Both the position numbers and the translations under genes were made by a program. A DNA stretch of 39,374 bases from JAPLDB01 sp038206355 (GTDB lineage: Bacteria; Bacteroidota; Bacteroidia; AKYH767-A; 2013-40CM-41-45): positions 1-39,374 of the forward strand of contig JBBRAY010000039.1 in assembly GCA_038206355.1 (NCBI GenBank), written 5' to 3'. Numbering within the stretch: position 1 is the stretch's first letter; each line of letters begins with the position of its first letter. A model generated the notes under the pieces. The model did not search any database. It was given only the letters and a program-made list of their open reading frames with translations, and had not been told where the DNA came from. Positions 31,644 to 39,374 of this stretch are shown one piece after another.

Positions 31644-34600
31644 ATGAAGAAAACACAACTCACCATAATTTTTATTTTGTGTTATTTTTTGAATTCGTTG
31701 TATGTTTCTGCACAATCGACAGGAATAAATTATACTTATTCTAATCCGGCCGGTGGAGCTTTTATCGGAATAGCTACTCCTTTTACGATTATTGCCGGAG
31801 GTGCTGATGATGTTGTTGCGACGATTACTCCGACCGCTGCTCAGTGGAGTGGATTTAATTTTGGTGGCGTTTATTTTCCCGCAGGTCAGCCCATTTATGT
31901 TTCTTCAAATGGTTTTCTGTCTTTCATGAATCCCGGAGGAGCATTGCCGAATAATGACCTTGCAGGTACGAAAGCGATCATTGCTCCGTTATGGGATGAT
32001 TTAAAAATAAATACTACCGGGCAGGTGAGATATGGTTTTGGGGGAGGATCTCCGAATCGTTCATTGACGATTGAGTGGGACTCTGTGCTTTGGGATCACA
32101 ATGCAACAACTATTGCATTGTCTTTTCAGGTAAGGTTATATGAACGGACTGCAGTAGGTGTAAACGGAAGTGCGATTGAATTCAGATACTTGAATAATGG
32201 CGTTGGTGGTGCAGCTTATGTAAATAATGCCAGTGGTGGTGCATCCATTGGACTATCCGGTTATTGCGACGATGACGTTTTTGCTTTTTCAAGCGCTGCA
32301 GGTGCACCAAATAAAACATCGCCGGAAGCATTAATTCCTTCGAAACCAAATGCATCTGCTTTTTACAAATTTGTAGCTACAGCGCACCCGAATAATACCT
32401 GTGCCACCGCACAGAGCATTGCTTTCAATCCATCTTTAGCATTAATTAAAACTCCAGCAACTACACTTCATTCAACAGTTACCACAACCGGCGCCAGTTG
32501 TTTACCCGGAAATCCGAATGCAATTTCTGATGTCTGGTTTACTTTTACCAAGCCGGCGAACATTACCAACTTTGAAATTTTTATTGACAGTCTGGATTGC
32601 AGAGGGCCCAACTACAGAGCCGGAATGGAAGTTTACAATTCCTGCGGAGGTGCGTTGGTCGCCTGTGATTTGGGAACTGCAGGGCCGGGAACAACGGGCG
32701 CATCATCCTATCTGAATCTTACATCTCAACCTTGCGCAGCGACTACCTATTATGTGAGGGCAGCTACAGATGTGGCATACCTGGGTTATTTCCGTTTCAA
32801 CATTCGTCCGCCGGGAAGGGATTGCACTTTTGCAAACAGGATCTGTGGTATCCCTTATGCCTCGCCATTAAATCTTTCTACCTGCGACTTCGGAAATGAA
32901 TACGACAGTACCAATTCTACATGTCATACGCCAAGACAAGAAGGAGAAGATTATCTATTTGCTTATACACCTCCGGGAAATGTGTGCGTGAATATTTCAC
33001 TGAACAATACACCGGCTAACTCATATCCGGGATTAACCATTTATCAGGGATGTCCTACATCAGGAAATTGCCTTACCAATGTTTCCGGTCCCGGAGTTGC
33101 GCCGATCACATTCAACAACATGTCACTCGTTGCAGGGATTACTTATTATTTTGCTGTTGATTACGACGCCAACGGAGGATTTATCGGTTGCATGAATAGT
33201 TTTGACCTGACCATTATCACTTCCGGTGCGCCAACGCCTGCCTATGATAATTGTGCAACGCCTGCAGGTCCGGTGCCTGTAACCATCGGTGCCAATTGCA
33301 CCGGGTTGATAGACTATAACAATAACTGTGCATCTCCTTCTGCTGCATTGTCAGTTCCATTGCCGGGTTGCGGAAATTTTATTGATGGCATTACACCTGA
33401 TGTATGGTTCTCTTTTACTTCTACCAGCAATCAACCGCATCAGATTGTGGTTTCTTCGGGTACTGCTCCGGCAGCACAGGATTTAGCCATGGCAATTTAT
33501 ACATCAGGCGGTGGTTCATGCGGACCATTTACTTTGGATGTTTGTGATGACAATTCAAATTTAGGAAACCCTTCTGCAACAGTTGTTCCTCCCGGTGCAG
33601 GAACTGTTTACTACATGCGGATATGGAGTAACAGCGGAACACAAACAGGTAACTTCAGGATTTGCGTTGTGGCAGGTTGTTCTCCTCCTAACGACCTTCC
33701 ATGTGCTGCGCAGTTGCTGACAATCGGCACACCGGTAAATGGCGACAACACATGTTCTTCCGGAGCAGGAGAACCCGGAAGTGCAAGTTGCTGGGGTGCA
33801 GGCAATGCATTGAATACCGTATGGTATAGTTTCGTTGCGACTGCAACAACCATGAAAGTCCGCACACGACTTTTCTCTTTGTACGATTCTCAGATTGCTG
33901 TATACAGCGGAACATGCGGACCTGGCCTTGTTGAAATTGCAGGTGCATGTAACAATGATTACACTTACAACTGCGGAAGTGCGTTTGTTACCCGTGCTTC
34001 TGATCTTACCGTTTTGGGACTGACAATCGGTACTACGTATTTTGTAAGAGTAGATGGCAGAGGCGCCAATACCGGGACATTTGAAATAACAGTAGTGAGT
34101 GGCATAGGTACTTATCCGCCGGTGCCTGCACAGGATTGTGCACTGCCCGTAAATGTATGCAGTAATTCAACTTTTAATGTTGCTGATCCCGGCTATTCCG
34201 GTGCAGGAAATTTTTGTGACGTGGGTGGAGGCGGAACGTGTATGACTGCAGGAGAAGCAAGTTCTACATGGTATACACTTTCTATAACAGGACCCAATAC
34301 TTTGCAATGGCTGCTCACAACTTCCATGTCCAATGACTATGACTGGATGGTATGGTGTATTGATACAGTCTGGAACAATAATCCCAACCATACTTTTGCA
34401 ACCGTTCCCAATTATTGCAGCAACCTGAACAACCCCAATATATTTCCCTGGACAAGTTGCAACGTATCACATATTGACAATACCGGGATGAGTACTGTGA
34501 TGGGTACAGATACTGTGGGTGGAGTGCTTGGTCAGCACCGCAACGTCGCCGGTGGATCAACACCTCCGTTAAGTCAGGCTGTATTTATTCCTACAGGTAT

Positions 34601-36548
34601 GACAGCAACTTTTTTGATCAGCATCAATAACTGGTCGAATACAACAGTAGGATTTACATTTAACTGGCAGGGCAGCAATATAAACGGAACGCCGCCTTCC
34701 ATGACCTGGCAAAATGCTGCGTCTAATAACTGGGCAACAAGAGCCAACTGGCTTCCTGCAGGATGCGGATTTACGCCCGACTGCGCAAATCAGATTGCTG
34801 CAACCATTGCCGGTGGCGGATTGCAGCCGGTAATTTCTGCAAATACTTCAGTGAAAGACATCACCATTTCTATCGGTGCATCACTCACTATACAGACGGG
34901 AGTAGTTTTATCAGTATGCGGTAACTTTACGAATAATGGCACACTGAATTGTCAGCCGGGAAGTACCGTTCGTTTTATCGGAGGAAACAATACCTCAATT
35001 AACGGCACTTTCGGTAACGTACTGAATAATTTTTATAACGTTGAATTTGCAAAAATCAGTGGCGCAACTGTAACGCTGAACACCAATATTTACATACAGG
35101 GGAATGACTCGATTTATGGTGGTATCGTTAATAACAACAATAAGCTGACCGAAGTCGGCGGTAATTTTTATAACTACAATGGTGCAACAAGTTTTATAGG
35201 TATTGGTGCAGGCGTGGGAGGAAGTACGCTCACATTTACAAGACGCAGCGGTGTAAACCAGAACTTCAGGAATGAAGTAAGTAGTCTCACACTGAATAAT
35301 GTAATCATGAACCAGATTGCTGCAGGTGCGCTGAGTTTATACAATAATGCAACGAGCAATCTTATCGTAGGCACATCAGGAATTCTTACACTTACGCAGG
35401 GAAGAATTATTACAGGTACACGCGAAGTGAATGTAACGAACAGTGCAACAGGTGGATGTTCTGCGGGAACTGCAACAAGTTATGTAGAAGGAGATCTAAG
35501 GCGGGCGATAGCAATCGGTTTAATCAGCTATGATTTCCCGGTGGGGGACGGAACGTCTGTATTGGCTCCGGGTATTGTCGGCTATGAAAGAGCGAATATT
35601 ACATTTACAACTGCACCAACCGGAACTTACGATCTCCTGGCACATTTTTACAGATGGACATTGGGTGGCGTGGCATTTCCGGGCAACGGACCTGCTGCCA
35701 GTGAATGTGTAACCGCAACATACAATGCACTTCCTACTTTTGACCACGGATACTGGAGAATCAATGCAAGCATAGGCGCACCCACAGGAACGTACAGGGC
35801 TACATTGTACAATCAATCTATGGGTAATAATTCCGGAAGCGGATGGACCGTGGTAAAAGCAGTTTCGGGAACCGGTGCATTTGGTTTGTCGGGCGCATGT
35901 TTTACCACCAGCACTGCAATACAAACAAGAAGAGATAACCTCACCGGTTTTTCTGACTTTACCACAGTGCAGTCTCAGAATCCATTACCAATAGAACTTA
36001 TTTATTTCGATGCAGAATCAAAAGGCCTTGATGTTTTGAGTTCATGGACCACGTCTTCTGAAATAAACAACGACCACTTCGAACTGGAGCGCAGTATTGA
36101 CGGAAATGAATTTTCAAAGATTGCCGAAGTGAAAGGTTTTGGCGCAGGCGTGTCAATGCAGAATCTGAATTACAATTATTACGACAAAGACGTTTGCGGA
36201 ATGGTACTTTATTACCGTCTCAAACAGGTTGACATTGATGGCCGTCACAGCTACAGCAAAGTGGTGTCAGTGAATTGTTCGGATGCATTGTCTCGTCTTA
36301 TGGTTTATCCTAATCCTGCCAATACAACGATCAATATCAACTGCAATGTAAAAAATGATGAAAGCAGCGTTGTACAAATCATTGATGTTGTGGGCAAGGT
36401 TGTAATGAATGAAAAAATAAACCTGTTGGCCGGATTTAACAATGCATCTTTTGAAATCAAAGATCTGCCGTCAGGTGTTTACTACCTCGTTGTAAAACAC
36501 AATGATGATGCTGATTTGGGAAGCCAGGTAAAGTTTTTGAAGTACTGA
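31644..36548 (+). CDS. Giant secreted T9SS cargo protein, multidomain surface protein
   Basis: The 1634-residue protein has a signal peptide (LTIIFILCYFLNSLYVSAQS, 5-24). N-terminal residues ~25-245 resemble the beta-sandwich seen before nidogen-type domains (FLSFMNPGGALPNNDLAGTK, APLWDDLKI). Residues ~250-820 contain four or five related PPC-like beta domains with cysteine pairs and a repeated NxCxxAxxI start and DVWFSFT or TVWYSFV strands. Around 1040-1230 there is a filament-like region (SVCGNFTNNGTLNCQPGSTV) that suggests a beta-helix. A type A Por sorting domain closes the protein (RLMVYPNPANTTININCNV ... GVYYLVVKH). It probably is an adhesin or matrix protein; enzyme motifs are not seen. 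No strong promoter was found; the leader has only the one-mismatch box TGTATTTG at 31595. Confidence 0.88.
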   Translation: MKKTQLTIIFILCYFLNSLYVSAQSTGINYTYSNPAGGAFIGIATPFTIIAGGADDVVATITPTAAQWSGFNFGGVYFPAGQPIYVSSNGFLSFMNPGGALPNNDLAGTKAIIAPLWDDLKINTTGQVRYGFGGGSPNRSLTIEWDSVLWDHNATTIALSFQVRLYERTAVGVNGSAIEFRYLNNGVGGAAYVNNASGGASIGLSGYCDDDVFAFSSAAGAPNKTSPEALIPSKPNASAFYKFVATAHPNNTCATAQSIAFNPSLALIKTPATTLHSTVTTTGASCLPGNPNAISDVWFTFTKPANITNFEIFIDSLDCRGPNYRAGMEVYNSCGGALVACDLGTAGPGTTGASSYLNLTSQPCAATTYYVRAATDVAYLGYFRFNIRPPGRDCTFANRICGIPYASPLNLSTCDFGNEYDSTNSTCHTPRQEGEDYLFAYTPPGNVCVNISLNNTPANSYPGLTIYQGCPTSGNCLTNVSGPGVAPITFNNMSLVAGITYYFAVDYDANGGFIGCMNSFDLTIITSGAPTPAYDNCATPAGPVPVTIGANCTGLIDYNNNCASPSAALSVPLPGCGNFIDGITPDVWFSFTSTSNQPHQIVVSSGTAPAAQDLAMAIYTSGGGSCGPFTLDVCDDNSNLGNPSATVVPPGAGTVYYMRIWSNSGTQTGNFRICVVAGCSPPNDLPCAAQLLTIGTPVNGDNTCSSGAGEPGSASCWGAGNALNTVWYSFVATATTMKVRTRLFSLYDSQIAVYSGTCGPGLVEIAGACNNDYTYNCGSAFVTRASDLTVLGLTIGTTYFVRVDGRGANTGTFEITVVSGIGTYPPVPAQDCALPVNVCSNSTFNVADPGYSGAGNFCDVGGGGTCMTAGEASSTWYTLSITGPNTLQWLLTTSMSNDYDWMVWCIDTVWNNNPNHTFATVPNYCSNLNNPNIFPWTSCNVSHIDNTGMSTVMGTDTVGGVLGQHRNVAGGSTPPLSQAVFIPTGMTATFLISINNWSNTTVGFTFNWQGSNINGTPPSMTWQNAASNNWATRANWLPAGCGFTPDCANQIAATIAGGGLQPVISANTSVKDITISIGASLTIQTGVVLSVCGNFTNNGTLNCQPGSTVRFIGGNNTSINGTFGNVLNNFYNVEFAKISGATVTLNTNIYIQGNDSIYGGIVNNNNKLTEVGGNFYNYNGATSFIGIGAGVGGSTLTFTRRSGVNQNFRNEVSSLTLNNVIMNQIAAGALSLYNNATSNLIVGTSGILTLTQGRIITGTREVNVTNSATGGCSAGTATSYVEGDLRRAIAIGLISYDFPVGDGTSVLAPGIVGYERANITFTTAPTGTYDLLAHFYRWTLGGVAFPGNGPAASECVTATYNALPTFDHGYWRINASIGAPTGTYRATLYNQSMGNNSGSGWTVVKAVSGTGAFGLSGACFTTSTAIQTRRDNLTGFSDFTTVQSQNPLPIELIYFDAESKGLDVLSSWTTSSEINNDHFELERSIDGNEFSKIAEVKGFGAGVSMQNLNYNYYDKDVCGMVLYYRLKQVDIDGRHSYSKVVSVNCSDALSRLMVYPNPANTTININCNVKNDESSVVQIIDVVGKVVMNEKINLLAGFNNASFEIKDLPSGVYYLVVKHNDDADLGSQVKFLKY

Positions 36549-36560
36549 TGCATCGGGAAG

Positions 36561-36600
36561 TAAACCGGAGCGATTTTCCTGAATGTATTTCCCCGGTTTA
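36561..36600. terminator. Inverted repeat between convergent genes
   Basis: TAAACCGG (36561-36568) and CCGGTTTA (36593-36600) form a perfect 8-bp stem with a 24-base loop, between the end of the T9SS gene and the end of the minus-strand gene at 36617. No long T run follows, so it may be a processing or factor-dependent stop. Confidence 0.4.
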
Positions 36601-36616
36601 ATGTTTCATGGTATCT

Positions 36617-36961
36617 TTAATTGCCCTTCAGCGCATCCCAGTATTCCACCGCTCTCCTTGTATGTGGAATTACAATCGTGCCGCCAACAATATTGGCGAC
36701 GGAAAAAATTTCAAATAATTCTTCCTCAGTGATTCCTTCTTCCTTGCACCTTTCCACGTGGTATTTAATGCAGTCGTCGCAGCGCAATACCATGCTTGCA
36801 ACGAGTCCCAGCATCTCCTTTGTTTTTACAGGCAGCGCGCCTTCTGCATAGGTATTGGTATCCAGGTTATAAAGCCGCTTCATCACTTTGTTGTCAACGC
36901 TCAGTATGCGGTCGTTCATTTTAGAACGGTAGTCGTTAAACGCTTTTACTTTTGGATCCAT
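36617..36961 (-). CDS. Carboxymuconolactone decarboxylase family protein (AhpD-like)
   Basis: The 114-residue protein is one all-helical CMD domain with the redox/active motif CDDCIKYH (C61, C64, H68), preceded by VKTKEMLGLVASMVLR and followed by EELFEIFSVANIVGGTIVIP. The CxxC...H arrangement is that of AhpD-type peroxidase partners rather than of true decarboxylases, so a thiol-redox role is more likely. Its start lies 43 bases after the tatC stop on the same strand, so it could be co-transcribed with tatC. A functional link between the two is not established. Confidence 0.9.
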   Translation of the reverse strand: MDPKVKAFNDYRSKMNDRILSVDNKVMKRLYNLDTNTYAEGALPVKTKEMLGLVASMVLRCDDCIKYHVERCKEEGITEEELFEIFSVANIVGGTIVIPHTRRAVEYWDALKGN

Positions 36962-37004
36962 GAGTGAAAGATTTATTGATCGTAAAAACTAATTGATGCT
37001 GACT

Positions 37005-37835
37005 TTATTCAGTTTTGTGTTTCGTTACATAAGCGCTAACAAAAATGCTGATCTCATAAAGGAACCACAATGGGATTGCTACAAGCATCAATGTTGTGGC
37101 GTCACTGGTAGGCGTTATGATGGCTGCAAGAATGAGGATGATAACGATGGCATGTCTTCTGTACTTTCGCATGTATGCCGGCGACATGATTCCGATCTTG
37201 GTAAGGAAATACATGACAATGGGCATTTCAAAAACAAGTCCGGTGATGAGGGTCAGCGTGGTAACGGTACCGATGAATGAGTCAAGTGTAATCGTATTCT
37301 TTACTTCTGCACTTACCTGATAAGTACCGAGAAAATTGACTGACATCGGTGTGATAACATAGTAACCGAACAATACGCCGATGGTAAAAAGCAGCGAAGT
37401 GAAAAACACAATTCCGCGTGCATATTTTCTTTCCTGATCTTTCAATGCCGGCTTGATGAATTTCCACAGTTCATAAACAAGGTATGGAAATCCGAGAATG
37501 AGGCCGCCCACAAATGCCGACCACATGTGCGTAGAAAACTGAGACGAAAGATCAGTGCTGATGAGTAGGAAGTCAATCTTTGTTACACATAGTTCGTCAC
37601 CTAAATTAAAATATTCCGACAGGCGGCAGAGCGCGCGGTAGGTTGGGAAGTCGGGGTATTTCGGTGCGAGTAATACCGAGTCGAATAAAAATTCTTTGTA
37701 GAGAAATAAAACCAATGCGGCAGAAAAAATGACGGCAGCAGAACGTACAATGTGCCAGCGTAAAGCTTCAAGGTGATCGAGAAAAGACATCTCACCCGTA
37801 TTGAGTTTTTTGTTCCGCGAAGAAAAAAGTGCCAT
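37005..37835 (-). CDS. tatC: Sec-independent protein translocase subunit TatC
   Basis: TatC is the receptor for twin-arginine signal peptides in the inner membrane. From the ATG at 37835 (MALFSSRNKKLNTGEMSFLD) the protein has 276 residues and six membrane helices. Conserved marks are MSFLDHLEALRWHIVRS, FVGGLILGFPYLVYELWKFI followed by KPAL, FEMPIVMYFLTKIGI and ILAAIITPTSDATTLM. There is a Bacteroidota-typical insert of ~35 residues in the first periplasmic loop (KYPDFPTYRALCRLSEYFNL). A longer frame to 37904 is wrong because it runs into the terminator hairpin. The -7 box ends 6 bases before this ATG, so the mRNA is predicted nearly leaderless; the internal ATG of MSFLDHL (37790) is an alternative start. 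tatA/tatB are not nearby. Confidence 0.94.
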   Translation of the reverse strand: MALFSSRNKKLNTGEMSFLDHLEALRWHIVRSAAVIFSAALVLFLYKEFLFDSVLLAPKYPDFPTYRALCRLSEYFNLGDELCVTKIDFLLISTDLSSQFSTHMWSAFVGGLILGFPYLVYELWKFIKPALKDQERKYARGIVFFTSLLFTIGVLFGYYVITPMSVNFLGTYQVSAEVKNTITLDSFIGTVTTLTLITGLVFEMPIVMYFLTKIGIMSPAYMRKYRRHAIVIILILAAIITPTSDATTLMLVAIPLWFLYEISIFVSAYVTKHKTE

Positions 37836-37841
37836 GGGCGG

Positions 37842-37849
37842 CAAAGGTA
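37842..37849 (-). promoter_or_regulatory. Promoter -7 box of tatC
   Basis: The minus strand reads TACCTTTG, a perfect TAnnTTTG. Transcription would start at about the tatC ATG itself (37835). A clean TTG at 17-23 bases upstream is missing; ATTTCG is there instead. Confidence 0.5.
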
Positions 37850-37888
37850 ATTGAATCAGCAGTGTATCGAAATTATTAAATGCCGGAA

Positions 37889-37914
37889 ATAAAAAAAGCA
37901 CCATTGCCGGTGCC
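37889..37914 (-). terminator. Rho-independent terminator of the DUF6089 gene
   Basis: On the minus strand, stem GCACC/GGTGC (37909-37913 and 37898-37902) with loop GGCAAT is followed directly by seven T (37891-37897). It lies 42 bases after the stop codon of the gene at 37956 and separates it from tatC. Confidence 0.75.
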
Positions 37915-37955
37915 TTTCTTTCATTACTCTTAAAATTTTCGAAGGGAATATTCTT

Positions 37956-38978
37956 TTAATTTTTCGCCAGTTGTCCGTAAACACCTTTTTGACGCAGGGT
38001 AATTTTGTATGCTATTTCAATGCTGAAAAAAGTATAAGCGTCTTTCAGGTTTGGATTTCCACGGGGGCTTGTCGCTACATTTATTTCTCCGCTTGATCCA
38101 TATCCGGTTGGATCGGTGATATATTTACTGAGTTCATATTGATTCTGATCTGTGAAGTTTGCGGCAAGCTCATCATAAGTTGCATAGCGGTCACTTACAT
38201 CGTCAAGGTAGTCGGTAATAAAATAGTAGTAATCAAGTTCCGCGGAAATGGTAATATTCTTATTCCATCCATAACGGATACCTATGCCGAGCGGGAATCC
38301 AATATTTAATGTGCCGTACTCTTTTTTCTTACTCGTTTCAGTTCCTTTACCCTGGCCTTCTGTGTGCCAGTCGCGGAGGTTGGTTTCATATTCTCCGTCT
38401 TTCTCGATGATATTCCCTTTCAATCCTGAACGTTCATCTACGTCATGGATAGTTCCGTCATTCCAGAAGTGATACCTGTTTTTCTGATCTATTGATCCCT
38501 TGAAAAGATCTGCTTTAGGCGTACCATAAAAAGCACCAACGCCTGCAAGGAGGAAGTAAGCAAACTTTTGTTTGTACAACGGACGGTAACGGTTTGCATA
38601 ATAAGTATACGTTGCATTGGCACTGATTCCAAAAAGGTCATTACGGAAATTCAGTCCACGGTGGTAGTTGCGGAGATCGGTTCCTTCCTTCCCTCTTAAA
38701 GGAGATGTTTCATCGTATTGAAGCCTGTGCCAGCTAAAGCGTGCCTCGACTCCGAAAGGTCGATTTAGCACGTGAGATTTTTCAGGGTTGTTCAGAAAAT
38801 CGCGGACGGTGATTTCCATACCGAGATTGGCTGAACTGAGTGTGAAATTTTTTTCATTGCCAAGGTCGCCGATATAGTTGACTACGCCGGAACCATATCC
38901 GACATTTGCAGTTTGCTGTGCATGAGCAGCGAAACCGGCTATTAGCAGAATGATGAGGGGAGAGATTCGTTTTTTCAT
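37956..38978 (-). CDS. DUF6089 / PorG-like outer membrane beta-barrel protein
   Basis: The 340-residue protein has a signal peptide (KKRISPLIILLIAGFAAHAQ) and then an eight-strand-type barrel with YGSGVVNYIGDLG at ~28-40, FGVEARFSWHRLQYDE at ~75-90, ATYTYYANRYRPLYKQKFAY at ~122-141, and PLGIGIRYGWNKNITISAEL at ~230-249, ending in a membrane strand. This is the pattern of DUF6089 proteins, which include PorG of the type IX secretion machine; I cannot tell whether this one is PorG itself. An unusually good ribosome site, AGGAGG, stands 6 bases before the ATG, which is rare in this phylum and suggests strong translation. It has its own terminator. Confidence 0.82.
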   Translation of the reverse strand: MKKRISPLIILLIAGFAAHAQQTANVGYGSGVVNYIGDLGNEKNFTLSSANLGMEITVRDFLNNPEKSHVLNRPFGVEARFSWHRLQYDETSPLRGKEGTDLRNYHRGLNFRNDLFGISANATYTYYANRYRPLYKQKFAYFLLAGVGAFYGTPKADLFKGSIDQKNRYHFWNDGTIHDVDERSGLKGNIIEKDGEYETNLRDWHTEGQGKGTETSKKKEYGTLNIGFPLGIGIRYGWNKNITISAELDYYYFITDYLDDVSDRYATYDELAANFTDQNQYELSKYITDPTGYGSSGEINVATSPRGNPNLKDAYTFFSIEIAYKITLRQKGVYGQLAKN

Positions 38979-39260
38979 GGGTTACCTCCTGTAAATTAGT
39001 TGTTGGACGAAAAGTACAGGAATATGTTTTATGAAATCCGGTTTTGTGACCAATGGATATAAACATGGGTGAATGGCATGTTTATCATGGTGATTGGCGA
39101 AAAATACCTTACAATATCAATCACTTTCATAATAGTTACAATAAATAATGGTAGCAAATCAGAATAATTTTAATAAATCTATCATTACTGTCCGACTAAA
39201 TTTTATGAGATTCCTCGCTGCGCTCTGAATGACAGGGCTTTTGAAGAGTAGATATCAAGG
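38979..39260. other. AT-rich intergenic region before the contig end
   Basis: No gene of convincing length is seen. A one-mismatch -7 box, TACTTTTC on the minus strand (39009-39016), may serve the DUF6089 gene. A short dispersed-repeat-like sequence lies at 39207-39237. Confidence 0.5.
39207..39237 (+). repeat. Dispersed intergenic repeat fragment
   Basis: The sequence GAGATTCCTCGCTGCGCTC followed by TGAATGACAGGG resembles a repeat that I recall from many bacterial intergenic regions (TTCCTCGCT...GAATGACA). It has a CGCTGCGC-centred partial palindrome. There is only one copy in this window. Confidence 0.4.
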
Positions 39261-39261
39261 A

Positions 39262-39374
<113 letters not shown>

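Overview
The window looks like a chromosomal contig end from a member of the Bacteroidota, probably an environmental Sphingobacteria/Chitinophagia-type lineage (rank below phylum is inference). The signs are: proteins ending in type IX secretion (Por) C-terminal sorting domains, an OMP_b-brl-type TonB-plug receptor, a DarA/DarB dialkylresorcinol pair, a DUF6089/PorG-like barrel, and promoters of the Bacteroidota form TTG-N17-23-TAnnTTTG. The last ~110 bases are a 29-base G run plus low-complexity sequence and look like an assembly artefact.

Layout. 1-2502 (minus): two tandem paralogous secreted propeller proteins, the second cut by the window edge. 2764-7614 (minus): an Fe-S assembly operon sufA-sufB-[S23]-sufC-sufD followed by a small membrane protein; a four-helix-bundle S23 (23S rRNA intervening-sequence-like) gene flanked by inverted octamer arrays sits between sufB and sufC. 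7854-8906 (plus): thiL. 9013-10327: remains of a large serine recombinase that lacks its catalytic domain. 10328-10893: debris, two truncated reading frames meeting at a small palindrome. 10894-19289 (plus): TonB-plug outer-membrane receptor, then an RND tripartite efflux system (adaptor, HAE-1 pump, TolC). 19377-20430: a REP-associated tyrosine transposase (RAYT) between two convergent arrays of six 13-base hairpins each. 20500-21594: AlkA-like glycosylase and a DCC-family oxidoreductase, convergent. 21665-22462 (minus): PlsC-type acyltransferase. 22668-24607 (plus): accB-accC. 24682-29101 (plus): a compact dialkylresorcinol/flexirubin-type cassette (secreted helical protein, DarA, DarB, small protein, BtrH_N protein). 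29157-29979: a frameshifted, internally deleted T9SS cargo gene. 30159-31463 (minus): aminopeptidase P. 31644-36548 (plus): a 1634-residue T9SS cargo protein. 36617-38978 (minus): carboxymuconolactone decarboxylase-like protein, TatC and a DUF6089 barrel. No tRNA, rRNA or CRISPR array was recognised.

The most unusual signal is a recurring intergenic structure: short degenerate tandem arrays of 7- or 8-base words, arranged as inverted pairs around a core. It occurs around the S23 gene (octamers, 5286-5790), between accB and accC (heptamers, 23160-23244), upstream of aminopeptidase P (six plus six heptamers, 30045-30133), more weakly inside the RND operon (14722-14840), and one-sided after thiL (8896-8958). 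Word sequence differs from locus to locus while the architecture is the same. Only the suf copy carries a gene. This could be a little-described family of non-autonomous elements connected to S23 proteins; that link is inference.
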